30,509 nt of DNA from Chara braunii (GCA_003427395.1 BFEA01000357.1:1610151-1640659); one strand, 5' to 3'. Shown: positions 10,337-20,454, counted from the stretch's first letter. A program made the numbers and translations. The notes: generated by a model not told the origin, from the sequence alone.

Positions 10337-10383
10337 GGAGAAGAAGAAGAAGAAGAAGAAGAAGAAGAAGAAGAAGAAGAAGG
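10337..10383. repeat. AAG microsatellite
   Basis: GAAGAAGAA run with a GGAAGAGGAG edge. It generates long poly-Leu, poly-Ser and poly-Phe frames on the minus strand that I discount. Confidence 0.95.
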
Positions 10384-10514
10384 AAGAGGAGAGAAAGAAG
10401 TAGAAAGAGGAGGGAGGAGTTGCGCAGAAGGAGGAGAGGTGACCGCGCAGCCGACAGGAGATAGCGCGGGAAGATGCGCAAGCGTGCAGGAAAGGGAGTA
10501 GCGAGCGGCAGGAA

Positions 10515-10562
10515 AGCAGAGGAGGAGGTGCGCCGGAGAGCAGAGGAGGAGGTGCGCCGGAG
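10515..10562. repeat. 24-bp tandem duplication
   Basis: AGCAGAGGAGGAGGTGCGCC plus GGAG occurs twice head to tail (10515-10538 and 10539-10562), between the two AAG arrays. Confidence 0.9.
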
Positions 10563-10576
10563 AAAAGGGAGGAGAA

Positions 10577-10632
10577 GAGGAGTAAAAGAAGAAGAAGAAG
10601 AAGAAGAAGAAGAAGAAGAAGAAGAAGAAGGA
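10577..10632. repeat. AAG microsatellite
   Basis: Second, longer GAA run. A perfect minus-strand splice-donor motif (CTCAGGTAAGT) follows at 10660-10670. Confidence 0.95.
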
Positions 10633-10884
10633 GAGAAGAAGTAGGAGGGGGAAAGGGATACTTACCTGAGCCGACGATGATGAAGACGACCACCAACCGC
10701 GACGATTGACCAAGCACAACGATGACAGTGGCGACAGCGAGGGAGCGAGAAAGAGAAAACAGGTAAGTCTTGTACCCCACGGCTAGCCTAACACTAGTCC
10801 TATCAATAGCATGATTAAATAAATAAATAAATGAATAAATTAAGTAAACGAATCTAACACTACAACGTGAGAATGTACATCACG

Positions 10885-11275
10885 TGTGGGTGTGTGTGTG
10901 TGTGTATGTGTGACAGAGAGAAAGAGAGAACCGGTATGTTCCCGATCTTGCAGCTTGATCCGCGAGACTTCCACCAAGGAGAGAAGTTGAGTGGAATGAA
11001 TCTCCCGCTACAATATGGGAGTATACGTCACCGTTTGCGCCCACCCGCTGACGGACTTTCGCTCCGGCTCGCCCACAGATTGCTATTCGTATGTGTATAC
11101 GTATGTGTGTGTGTGTGTGAATCGCGGTGAATTTTCGCTCTACTACCATCGATAGGATGAGGCAAAACCGAATGAACCTATAACTAAAACACGGGAATAT
11201 ACACTATTACGTGTATGTGTGTGCGTGATTGTGTGTGTGTGTGTGTGTGTGTGAGTGTGCGTGCGTAAGTGAGAG
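10885..11275. repeat. GT-rich microsatellite pair
   Basis: GT runs at about 10885-10912, 11088-11120 and 11209-11265, separated by unique DNA. The open frames here are short and I do not call them. Confidence 0.85.
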
Positions 11276-11355
11276 GGAGTTCTTCTTCTTCCTCTTCTCA
11301 GTCCACCATCTCCTTCTCCTCTCTCTCATCATCTGACTTCTCAATATCTGCGGAC

Positions 11356-11357
<2 letters not shown>

Positions 11358-11408
<51 letters not shown>
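11358..11408. repeat. GA microsatellite
   Basis: Perfect GAGA run of about 50 bp, ended by GGGAACACTCACC. The last part is a minus-strand donor-like motif (GAGGTGAGTG). Confidence 0.95.
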
Positions 11409-11410
<2 letters not shown>

Positions 11411-11739
11411 ACACTCACCTCGATAGAAGGGAGGAGACCGACTATCGACCCAATGAAATGCACCCTCACTATGAATGCATCGGGCCGGAAAGACAGCCGA
11501 TATACATTCATTAATTTATTATTATTATTATTATTATTAACTAGTAAAAGTAGTGATAGAAGTAGTATTATAGTGATTATATCGATTGTGGTTCTAGCTA
11601 CAAAGTACAGAAAGTGAAGTTAGTGGGGGGAAGTGAGAGTAGAGGGGATGGCGCACGCGTGAGATCGTCGAACGCACATCCTTCTGTTTTCGGCGGGGAT
11701 TACAATCATCATCATCATCGCATTGCCAACGGAAATGGA

Positions 11740-11988
11740 ATGGCCGGTGGGCGGGAAGTAGCGAGAGGCGTTGCTGGAAGAGAATTGAATTCGATGGACA
11801 CGTCGGACATGTTTGAGTTTCCTGAGACGCCGTCTGCGGAAGCCATGGCCGCACACATGCCAACTGCCATTCCAAGAGTCATACAGGTTGTGTCACCTAC
11901 GACACTTAGAACAGAAGAGGTCGTGGAGATGGAGGAGCGGGAGCCGTCTACGGAGAGAGAGGCAACCCCTGCCAGTCGTTCAGGATGA
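11740..11988 (+). CDS. Hypothetical protein or exon, acidic C-terminus
   Basis: The frame is open from about 11566 and the first in-frame ATG (GGAATGGCC) is at 11740, giving 82 residues. The text is protein-like rather than repetitive: MDTSDMFEFPETPSAEAMAA, then a Val/Ile-rich patch (IPRVIQVVSPTTL), then an acidic Glu-rich end (EEVVEMEEREPSTERE). No family is recognised. An upstream splice acceptor could extend it through the His-rich stretch at 11707-11720. It lies inside the giant element's interior, so it might be captured host sequence or chance. The antisense strand is also open but less protein-like. Confidence 0.3.
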   Translation: MAGGREVARGVAGRELNSMDTSDMFEFPETPSAEAMAAHMPTAIPRVIQVVSPTTLRTEEVVEMEEREPSTEREATPASRSG

Positions 11989-12075
11989 AAATGATTGGTC
12001 AGGAGGTTATCAACGGGCGAGAGGATGAAATGGGGAACGTCGAAATTGAGTAAACACAGTTGAGGTGGAGAAAGG

Positions 12076-12113
12076 GCAGAATGTGTGTGTGTGTGCGTGT
12101 GTGTGTGTGTGAG
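12076..12113. repeat. GT microsatellite
   Basis: TGTGTG run with one GC interruption. Confidence 0.9.
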
Positions 12114-12299
12114 GGAGGCAAGGGAATAGGCCAAAATCGCAATAGCGAATAGTCCCTTGCCGAATGTGCAATCAATACCTATCCCAGAAATGTCGAATCA
12201 GATCCTGGGCGATGCGCCCAACGCGACCTCTGCCTGAATCCCTACTGATAACCTCTCACACTCTCAGACTCGAAGAAGAAAGATGAGAAAGAAGAGGAA

Positions 12300-12346
12300 G
12301 AAAGAGAAAGAGAGAGAGAGAGAGAGAGATGTGAGAGAGAGAGAGA
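12300..12346. repeat. GA microsatellite followed by a donor-like motif
   Basis: GAGA run ending in GACTTACCTGTGAT, which on the minus strand reads ATCACAGGTAAGTC, a near-perfect plant 5' splice site. Confidence 0.85.
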
Positions 12347-12464
12347 CTTACCTGTGATGTCGTGGCTCTAGCTTCGTCTTCGAAGTACCTGCAGCAAGAA
12401 GCCACCTTCAGAGGTTAGTGCCTGATACACGAGAGAGAAAGAAAGAAGGAGGAGATGAGAAAGA

Positions 12465-12466
12465 TC

Positions 12467-12540
<74 letters not shown>
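12465..12540. repeat. GA microsatellite
   Basis: About 75 bp of near-perfect GA. Both strands give Arg/Glu or Ser/Leu repeat frames that are not genes. Confidence 0.95.
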
Positions 12541-12541
<1 letters not shown>

Positions 12542-12598
12542 TGGGGTACACGTGGCCGCTGTGTGTTAAAAACAAGGCTGTGAATAATACAATAGACA

Positions 12599-13640
12599 TA
12601 CCTGGTGTTCAAGAAAAATGACATCGATTGCTGTATGTTCGTACTACGGGAGAGCAGTTGTCATCACCTACGGCGTCGTAGTATAAGACTAGATAGGATC
12701 TGTCACCTGTGGTCTGGGCACCGAGCGCCAGGTAGGACGTCGGCATTGGTTCTTTGATAATGGTGATGAGACTATCCCAGCATTGTCAATACTGAGCTTT
12801 ACTGTGTTCCTACTGAGTGTAAGTAGGGGATCGAGCTTGAAAGTGATACAAGAAACATACCTGGTGCTCGAGGCGAACGGCACCAACCGATAGCTCCACG
12901 TATCCCGAGAAAGTTGCTAATGTCGTCAGTGGCATTGTAGGATAGGCTAGATAGGACGTGTCATCTGTAGTCTGGGCGTCAAGCTCCGGATAGGATATCA
13001 ACAGTGGTTCCTTGTTGGTGATAATGATGAGACTATTTCAGCATTGTGGATTATGAGCTTTTGACGTGCTCTTATTTAGTGAAACTCGTGAAGCAATTCT
13101 GTTGTAGGTTTGAGGTCACTACTATTTGGTCGCACGTATAGGATGTTGTTTGATACCTGAAGTTTGTTATCGCTCATCTTTCTTACAATATTTATTATTA
13201 TTATTATTATTATTGATTGTTTTTATTATTGCAGCCATCCGTAGCCTGCGTCTGGTCATGAGGATATAATATTGTTGATGTCTGGATTTCGCTATTGATC
13301 GTCTTTCCTGCGCCGGCTGTCATCATCTCGGCAGTTTAGTAGTAGGCTAAAATAGGGCCTTCAACTTGTAATTCGGACGATGAGCCAGGTAGGATACAGA
13401 CAACGGATTAAGATGATGATGATTATGATGTGAGGGCACTTACCTTGTATTGGCGATTACCTGCATGGGCGGCACCTTCAAGTACTTCGGGTTGCTGCTG
13501 ATATCAACAAGATAACATTGACAGTTCGTAGCTGTGTAGGAGCGGGCTGGGCGTTGAGCACCAATTAGGAAAGGCGAAGGGACCGGGCTGTAGTGTTGGT
13601 GGGGAGAGAGTATGCTCCCCTGGACATTTGGTTTTGGCAC
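12599..13640 (-). repeat. Tandem array of four diverged modules, exon-like on the minus strand
   Basis: Four modules align with one another: about 12599-12790, 12858-13047, 13154-13400 and 13440-13625. Shared plus-strand landmarks in the first two are TACCTGGTG.TC, TAGATAGGA, TCTGGGC, AGGTAGGA or GGATAGGA, TGATGAGACTAT and CAGCATTG. On the minus strand modules 1 and 2 give related peptides (SYLALGAQTTGDRSYL and SYPELDAQTTDDTSYL). Each of the two ends in CACCAG followed by GTATGT, a splice-donor-like junction; module 4 ends in ACAAG followed by GTAAGT. A further relative lies in each LTR (about 830-965 and 15289-15450). They could be duplicated exons of a minus-strand gene, now partly decayed, or simply a satellite. 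Module 1 has an in-frame stop before its donor. Confidence 0.5.
13188..13215. repeat. TTA microsatellite
   Basis: ATT triplets inside module 3 of the array. Confidence 0.9.
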
Positions 13641-13755
13641 TAACGAAACACCATCAGTGTAGTATTGGTGCAATGCTGCTCTCTGGGGACCTAGTGTGAT
13701 TATCTGGCTTTCAATATAATGGTGTAATCTGGGATTGCTTTCTCTTATTTTCCTA

Positions 13756-13789
13756 TTTATTATTATTATCATTATTATTATTATTATTA

Positions 13790-13837
<48 letters not shown>

Positions 13838-13838
13838 T
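13756..13838. repeat. TTA/ATT microsatellite
   Basis: Long ATT array with few interruptions. Confidence 0.95.
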
Positions 13839-13990
13839 GATATTGTAATCAGATTGTGGTCTGTCCCATTTCACATACTTGAGAACAGGCTTCACGCCAA
13901 TCTGGCGACGGGCGCCAAATTCGGAACTCAGACATATGACTACTTCCAATACAGTTTAAATACAAGTCCTTCGAGGTGACTATGACACAA

Positions 13991-13991
13991 N
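13991..13991. other. Assembly gap (single N)
   Basis: One N between GACACAA and AGCAACC. I see no shared sequence on its two sides, so the true distance is unknown. Confidence 0.9.
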
Positions 13992-14351
13992 AGCAACCAA
14001 CAACGCTGTTCGCACACATAGTAAGAAGGAGAAATACAGATAGCCGGACAGACAAACAAAGAAAACAAACAAAAAGGCAGCCTGGATGGACAGACATACA
14101 GACTCGCCAGACATACAGACAGGATGGACAGACGGACACACAGGTAGACGCCGCAATACAATGACATTGTGGCGTACATAGACACGGGTGTACACGCAGA
14201 CAACGTGACACGTACCAGGACGTTGTGACCATCTTACATTCACGAGTGACATACCTACATGGATACACCGAGGCGTTGGGCGCCCGACAGAAAGGAACAA
14301 CCTTGGATACGGTGTTGGTGTGGCCTACGGGCTTGAACATTGACTCAATAC
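13992..14351 (+). repeat. Probable LTR sequence upstream of the assembly branch point
   Basis: This contig piece ends in the 95-bp word that starts both LTR copies. If the graph branches only after that word, the DNA before it is shared by both LTRs and is shown once. It is rich in CAGACAGACA words like the CA-rich LTR tract. A minus-strand donor-like motif lies at 14246-14256. No polypurine tract or TG boundary could be fixed, so the LTR start remains unknown. Confidence 0.4.
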
Positions 14352-14446
14352 TTCATTGTACTTCTCTATTTGGATGGACTTTCAGAACTACTGTGCTCTC
14401 TACTTGTACACGGTTACTCAGTCATCTGTGTGATTTCGCAACATGG
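14352..14446 (+). repeat. 95-bp word, first of two direct copies around an N
   Basis: Identical over all 95 bases to 14448-14542 and to window positions 1-95. The three copies are followed by N, A and G respectively. Most simply an unmerged contig overlap. Confidence 0.9.
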
Positions 14447-14447
14447 N
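14447..14447. other. Assembly gap (single N)
   Basis: Flanked on both sides by the same 95-bp word, so it represents an overlap join and not missing sequence. Confidence 0.95.
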
Positions 14448-14576
14448 TTCATTGTACTTCTCTATTTGGATGGACTTTCAGAACTACTGTGCTCTCTACT
14501 TGTACACGGTTACTCAGTCATCTGTGTGATTTCGCAACATGGATTTCTGTATATCATTCACACTTATATTCCTAGC

Positions 14577-14577
14577 A

Positions 14578-14628
<51 letters not shown>
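14577..14628. repeat. TTA/ATT microsatellite (3' LTR)
   Basis: Same position in the LTR as 131-167 but about 15 bp longer. Confidence 0.95.
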
Positions 14629-15616
14629 GCAATCAGATCTGTCTCCAATATCTAACAGGTATACAAACAAATGACAATCACACTGACGACTGTGCACCCA
14701 CACAAAGCTCTGAGATAACGGAGCCATGAACATGATCCATAACAACTGTATTCCCGGCATGATTGTTCACACACACGCAACTCTGGACCTCCCCGGATGT
14801 CCCGTACTCACACACAGACAGCCGCGTTTGCACAGGCAGGCACAAACGCGGAGACACAGACACAAACACGGTAACACGTAGTGCCCGGTCGCATATACAG
14901 TCACGCACGTAATCACACGACGTGCACACACACAGTCCACATTGAAAACACAGTGCACAACGACACATGGTGCACAGTGAAAACACGAACGCAGTGGCAT
15001 ACACAGACGCGGTGATAGGTAGTGCATTGTGACACAAATACACAGTTACAGTGACGCAAACGCGCTGAGACAGTCACACAGTCACAGTGCCATAGACATG
15101 GACAGTAGGACACAAACTGTGACATATACAGTAGGACGCAGACTGTGGCATACACAATAGGATACAGACTGTGACATGCACAACTAAACATAGCCTGTGA
15201 CGACACAGCAATACACAGAGAGAGACACGTACACAGAAAGGGAGAGAGAGAGAGCTAGATGAGGGGGATGATGTACGGGCACGTACCCGGCCTAAGCAAC
15301 AGTCCACGGGGACGACATTTTCATATACTTCAGTGCTGCTGTTTAATATCAACAAGTCGCATTAGTCAATTCGTAGGCTGGTAGCGGCTACATGATAGTA
15401 GTTGGGCACTGAGTACCAAGTAGGAAGACGGACTCAAGGCATATATGTTGGCGATGGCAGGAGCACGCTCATAGAGGTAACCGGACGCGGTACCTTGATT
15501 CCCTGTTAAGTGCCGCATCAATGTTGTTCCACTCTCTGAACAAGTGTTGGGAATTCCCGACTTTCAATAAGACTCTGTAACCCGGGATCTGTCATCTCGC
15601 CGCTTCCCATTGCTAC

Positions 15617-15661
15617 TAGTAGTAGTATTGGTATTATTATCATTATTGCTTTTTTTTATTA

Positions 15662-15706
<45 letters not shown>

Positions 15707-15707
15707 C
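15617..15707. repeat. TTA/T-rich microsatellite (3' LTR)
   Basis: Counterpart of 1159-1226, expanded. Confidence 0.9.
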
Positions 15708-16442
15708 CTATTAAATACTATTATTGGCATTGATGAAAATTGTGGCTCCAGCAAGCCTTGCGCACGCCCTAAGTGAAGGCAAACCTGAATATGCGTTGAA
15801 GGCCCTCGCCCCAATATATGTTCAACAAGGGTCTCAGACGGTTGCTGCGCACTAGTTGATCAAAGTGCAAACTGGACCGCGCTCTGGGTCCTTCTAGAAG
15901 AAGCTGCTGCATCAGATGGTTGGGATCAAGCGCACGTAGCATAGGATTGTTGTGCCCGGGCGCACGTAGCATAGGGCTGGCACGTGACAAACTAACCAGA
16001 AATCACTAGGAACACAGCATTGGCTCCACATCCGCACGCAAACACGAGATGGCGCGAGCTGCAGGGCGGGCAGCAGGGCACTGACAGGCTATAGTTAAGG
16101 CATGTAAGGGAGCGAACATGAGTCCACGTAGTCTCACAAACAGGCGCTACGTCCGTTGCCGGTGGTTGTGATGAAGCACGCGGAAGGACTACCGTGAGTA
16201 TGTATACGTGAGTATGTGGGACATTCGGGGTCCCAAATCGGATGAGAGTGTATTGTGTGTATGGGCAAACAAGGTAGTGTGCAACGAATGAGAGAGATGC
16301 TCTGTTAAGGGCGGTATACCATAGCCACGATCAAAAGGGGGTTGAATCTGATTATATTTTTGCCAAACCTATGAAGTTTCAAAGATACCTGGTGCCAGAT
16401 TAGATTGTTGTTATTTCATCCTTTCCGGTAATTACTTGATTT

Positions 16443-16478
16443 TACTATTATTATTATTATTGTTATTACTATCTTATT

Positions 16479-16525
<47 letters not shown>

Positions 16526-16526
16526 G
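16443..16526. repeat. TTA/ATT microsatellite (3' LTR)
   Basis: Counterpart of 1965-2047. Confidence 0.95.
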
Positions 16527-16838
16527 TCATCATTAGGTGAGAGATAAAGAGAAGGCCAAAGGCACTGAGAAGGAGGTGACGATAGGCACCCGCCTCCTTC
16601 CATTCCCCCTCCATGCTTGTCTTTGAGCGGACCTTTCAGATACATGCCCCTCGACTTATTGATTAGGGCTTAATCCCCGTTGAGTTAACCCTTACCTCAG
16701 CTAACCCTAAGAGCCCAAAAATCGATTGCATAAGTTGCATATGACCAATGACCGGGCGATTGCGGGAGCTCTGCCGGAGTTCAGGCGGAACTGTGGAGGC
16801 AGGGAACAGTGAGGTATATGTACTTCTACATAAACCCT

Positions 16839-17255
16839 AAGAGAAGCAGGAAAATCATGCCTTATGAGTGACTAGTCTGATATAAGAGTAGTGAGGTTTC
16901 AAGGACATCTGCCTTATCATTGATCAACCTAACATTCATTCAGTGGTAAGAGTAGTAAGGATCCTTGGACACCCGCCTTATTGAGGGCTAGCCGGTGATA
17001 AGAGAAGCAGGCAAATCCTGCCCTATCAGTGACTAGTCTAATACAAGAGTAGTGAGGTTTCAAGGACACCTGCCTTATCAATAAACATCATAGCGCTTAG
17101 TCTGTGATAAGAATAGCAAGGATCCTTGGACACCCACCTTATTGAGGGCTAGCCAGTGATAAGAGTAGCAGGAAAATTCTGCCTTATCAGTGACTAGTCT
17201 GATATAAGAGTAGTGAGGTTTCAGGGATACCTGCCTTATCAGTGACTAGTCATAC
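16839..17255 (+). repeat. Hairpin-forming minisatellite array, 3' LTR copy
   Basis: Three units, the first truncated at the deletion junction. GTGATAAG recurs at 16995 and 17156. The first unit aligns best with the second unit of the 5' copy (about 2943-3060), because both continue into TTATCATTGATCAACCTAA. The size difference is therefore a deletion of the array's left part. Confidence 0.8.
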
Positions 17256-17517
17256 GATAAGCCTACCGCTAAGTGTGCTTTGGCTCACAAGGGCCAAAAC
17301 CCACAAGATTTGCCTTTGTGAAACAAGTTTCAGTAACAAGTGGATATATCCTGAATGATATGCCATACCACCGCTAACTCTCTCCACAATCTGCATTGTT
17401 CAGTCCTAACTAACTATCTCTGATTCTACTCAGAGGGGATAAGTGAGATCTTGCCTCAGAGAGGCTATCTATTTCTCTGATTTCTTTCCTTGAGATTCTT
17501 TTCCACAGGTTGGATTG

Positions 17518-17964
17518 ATGATGTGTTCATGTGTGTTGGGAGAAGGAAGGGAACTCAGACAGGATAATCCCAAAAGGGATAGGAATGAGATAGTGAAGAG
17601 AATATGGAGAATTATCGTGACAGTAAAAAGGGGAGTGAACTCTTATTCACTACCTGAAGCGGAAGGGCAACAGCCCAAACGATTTGTTAAGGATAGGAGT
17701 CAGACAGAAAACACAGAGTCTAGAAGGAAACTTTTTAGATCTCAGTTAGGAAGAGAGATGTTAAGTTCCTCTTGGACTGTGTTGCGTCTACAGGTTTCGA
17801 CGTTTTGGAGAACTTACGGAGAATCCGTAAGAACAACAATTCTGTTATCATTTGATAACAGGTCGGTAGAACTCCGACTCAACTTCCACCATGGCTTGAC
17901 ACCCACACCTAAGACAAGACCTAAGAAGGGAACAAATAAATTTTCCCTCTGTATCTATGCCTAA
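17518..17964 (+). CDS. Hypothetical 148-residue ORF in the 3' LTR
   Basis: ATGATG follows TTTTCCACAG, a good splice-acceptor-like tract, and the frame stays open for 148 codons: MMCSCVLGEGRELRQ, then basic text with RNEIVKRIWRIIVTVKRG, QPKRFVKDRSQTEN and a C-terminal LRLNFHHGLTPTPKTRPKKG. It is Arg/Lys-rich with no signal peptide, membrane segment or recognised domain. The equivalent place in the 5' LTR is broken by a one-base insertion and a TGA. It may be an LTR-borne ORF kept open by chance, or a remnant of captured coding DNA. Confidence 0.25.
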   Translation: MMCSCVLGEGRELRQDNPKRDRNEIVKRIWRIIVTVKRGVNSYSLPEAEGQQPKRFVKDRSQTENTESRRKLFRSQLGREMLSSSWTVLRLQVSTFWRTYGESVRTTILLSFDNRSVELRLNFHHGLTPTPKTRPKKGTNKFSLCIYA

Positions 17965-18282
17965 ATTGTCCAAATCACACTCCGAAGTCTTCGAAAATGT
18001 GTGGGGCTGGGGTAAAAGGAGTCAGGGTTAGGAAGGAATGTTGTTTTCAAGGGTTTGGGGCGTAAGTGACATGCTATGAATGGATTAAAGCTTGACGCTT
18101 GTAGCGCATTTTGTGTCTGCATCTGTATGTGTGTATGTGATGTCTTGCATCTGCACAGGTGTTGGAAGTTTGTGTTGTCTTCTTAATTTGGGATCGTCTG
18201 AGAAATTCAAGCAAGGGGACACGACAATCGTGAAAGTGAGGTCCACCGCTCAGTCAGCTCCCCTGATCTACATACATACATT

Positions 18283-18303
18283 TATATATATATATATATA
18301 TAT
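18283..18303 (+). promoter_or_regulatory. TA tract, counterpart of the candidate LTR TATA region
   Basis: Same position relative to the LTR end as 4404-4428, slightly shorter. Confidence 0.2.
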
Positions 18304-18830
18304 GAGAATGAGATCGTAGTTGGTCGGGTTCTGAATAGGATCAACCCTGACATTCTCATATGATGAGCAAAGTAAACGTTGAGTCATTTGTCTTAAGTTA
18401 GTTAAGTGTGGAAGACTGTCCGAAAAGGTAGACCTGTTTAGCTAGTCGGTCCGGAGAGTTAGCACCTCGGGGCTCGACATACGGGTCACTCTTCAGGCGT
18501 TCTACCGCGCGTATGCCTATGCTACGGCGATCGAGAAAACGCCCTCAGCTGACCTACCTCTGCGATTGCATGTAAAAGCCTTCGCACGTGGGTCAATAGC
18601 TCAGCAGGGATACGCCCACCTAAGGGATGGTGACAGCTCCCGCAGGTGGAGGTAATGTTGTACCTCGTGAGACCCTAACCTGTCGTAGGGAGTCGCGAGA
18701 GGTATAACACCCGCGCACGGTTGGAGTTGGTATCGAGTAAAGTGACAAGGAAAACTCCTGCGTGACACGATCGTGAGGTCCGACACAAAAACTTTCTTCG
18801 CGTCTGGGTGTGGAACCGCCGCGCGCGACA

Positions 18831-19631
18831 GCGGGGTTGGTGACCGTGCTGACTTCGGGCCGAGGAAGTCTTTCTCAGTTGGTCCGCACTACGGGGGGCT
18901 TCCGTTGAAGGGGCTGGATCAGGGGGAGTTCACCCCGGTCCCTCTAGATTTGGAGCAGCTCGAGCGGCCGGGGAGAGAGGACCCTTAACCTCACATGGGC
19001 CACTCGAGCGATCCACGTCGACTCACAGATGGAGTCACCTCGCCTCTCGTGATGTGGGTACCTGAGATCCCTTGATGGTCTGGATCGTCGTGCAGCGATA
19101 TCCAAGAGAGCAAGGCCCCTTACCAATAGTCGTTGGTGCTTTCAGGGAGGGGTGTAGGCGGAAACATGCACCCACAACGACCACCCATATCATCACCAAA
19201 CATGGTTGTGCGCAAGGCGCACAGGGTCAAGTGACGAGTGCAGTCACGGCACTGACATCAAGTGGAGGGTGTGGTTCTTATTCAGGTCATCATGGGGCAT
19301 CAGGCGGTGGGTGGTCATCCTGTAGATGACCAGCGGACAGTATGAGGAGGGACTACGACACAAGACAGAGGCTATAAAGACGAGGTTTGTAGGAGGGGGC
19401 AGGTCGAGCGGATGTGGATCATGCGGGTGTGAGTGACGTCATACGATCTAGTGTGCACACAACACTGACAACAGGATGTATCCTCGGATTGACTAAATCT
19501 CCTACGAGGCGGGCGGTGGTATACCCAACCCAATCTGCTATTGATGATAGACGTCGAGGATTGTCATACACGTTGGGTGAGGACAATTTACATATGCCAG
19601 TAGGGTCGAGACGTCATGGCTCCATCAATAG
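18831..19631 (+). other. Flank right of the 3' LTR with decayed coding-like text
   Basis: From 18831 to the stop at 18986-18988 one plus frame reads DRADFGPRKSFSVGPHYGG then LPLKGLDQGEFTPVPLDLEQ, which looks like protein but matches no family I know. The frame enters from LTR DNA, so any gene start is lost. Further frames up to 19631 (a Gly/Ser-rich stretch at 19240-19329, another at 19414-19644) are interrupted and shift. This may be an old gene or transposon into which the giant element inserted. Confidence 0.35.
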
Positions 19632-19841
19632 CCTGGAGGCTTAATTACTATTGAGCGGGAGCGGTTGGATGACTTGGTTCCAAAGCGTGACAGGCTAGCA
19701 GAGATGGAAGCACAGGCGAAGGAGGCAGACACACAGAGAAGGAGCCCATTGAGATTGTTGCGCGGGGAGACAAGGCCAAGAGAGCCGCCGCCACTGCCGC
19801 GGCAGTCCCTCATGGCGAACCCTGAGAAAGAGAGGGCATAG
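19632..19841 (+). pseudogene. Coiled-coil-like coding fragment
   Basis: An open plus frame bounded by TAG at both ends. Its first part is strongly charged and heptad-like (IERERLDDLVPKRDRLAEME, then AQAKEADTQRR). A Pro/Arg-rich end follows (RPREPPPLPRQ). There is no ATG at the left edge, so it is a fragment or an internal exon. GAGGTAAGAG at 19846-19855 looks like a splice donor. Family unknown. The minus strand is also open (19625-19891) but compositionally less protein-like. Confidence 0.3.
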
Positions 19842-20231
19842 AGTAGAGGTAAGAGCCGACCTCCTGCAGGGAGATCGAGTGCAGAGATCATGGGACCCGT
19901 ACGAGGCGCAGTGGGAGGAGTTAGAGACTTGTACGGTATGCTAGATTCATTCTTTTGTCTTTTTTTTCTCTTGTATATACCTTAGACACTCTTAGTTGTT
20001 TTTGTAGATATGTCAGACATTGTTCCTTACAGATGGCTGCAGGTCAGTTGTTTTTTTTTTCGTAGTCTCAGCAGATCTTTGTGCATATAGTCGTAGATAT
20101 TTTGTCCAGATGGATGCATTCGAAGCGGGGGATCTTACATTGCTTGTACTGGCGTTCTTTCACATTTTGCAGACTTTGACATATATAGATGTCATGCGCC
20201 ATTTGTGTGTTTTCTCTCTATTTATTCCACC
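19842..20231 (+). other. T-rich DNA with splice-like motifs, no gene called
   Basis: Contains pyrimidine tracts followed by CAG (CCTTACAG at about 20030, TCTCAG at about 20070, GTCCAG at about 20107) and short ATGG frames between them. This is the texture of introns with small exons. I could not assemble a consistent reading frame. Confidence 0.35.
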
Positions 20232-20454
20232 CCCTTTCCATGTCGTTGTCAAACAATGGGTCCTTGTGTCATTTGCACGCATGGCTATGAATCTCCCCCG
20301 GATGCGGCCATGCGCGGCTGGGGGCGCGGCCCCGCAGCTGCATGACTTGGCGGCCACGTGGCGGCCAGCGGGGGGGCGGGGGCGGGGTTCTTAAAATTTG
20401 ATTGTGGTTGCACAAACCCTGCCCCACCGTCTCAAAAAAAAAAAAAAAAAAAAA
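20232..20454 (+). repeat. About 223-bp sequence ending in poly(A), copy A
   Basis: Runs from CCCTTTCCATG to a 20-base A tract, with a very GC-rich centre. Nearly identical to 20456-20679 except for a short block (GCGCGGCCCCGCAG against GCGTTCAAAATTTG) and a few single changes. Either a retroposed poly(A)-tailed repeat present twice, or two unmerged contig ends. Confidence 0.75.

Larger units (their letters stand above)
14448..18830 (+). repeat. 3' LTR of the giant retroelement
   Basis: Matches 1-4999 in the same order and orientation. Relative to that copy it lacks about 575 bp between the telomere-like tract and the minisatellite (join at about 16840), and about 47 bp after the TA tract (around 18334, where the other copy has 4464-4510). 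Both deletions show short microhomology (TAA, GAA). It ends at GCGCGACA. The following DNA (GCGGGGTTGG..) does not contain a PBS, as expected for a 3' LTR. The first five flanking bases are GCGGG; the matching target-site duplication would lie left of the window. Confidence 0.72.

Noticed and set aside
10020-10780. Long minus-strand frames with poly-Leu, poly-Ser and poly-Phe
   Set aside because: Caused by the AAG arrays. All three minus frames stay open across them.
13440-13949. Minus-strand 169-codon frame with poly-Asn and poly-Ile
   Set aside because: Half of it is the TTA array. Only the module part (13440-13625) is of interest and is treated with the module array.
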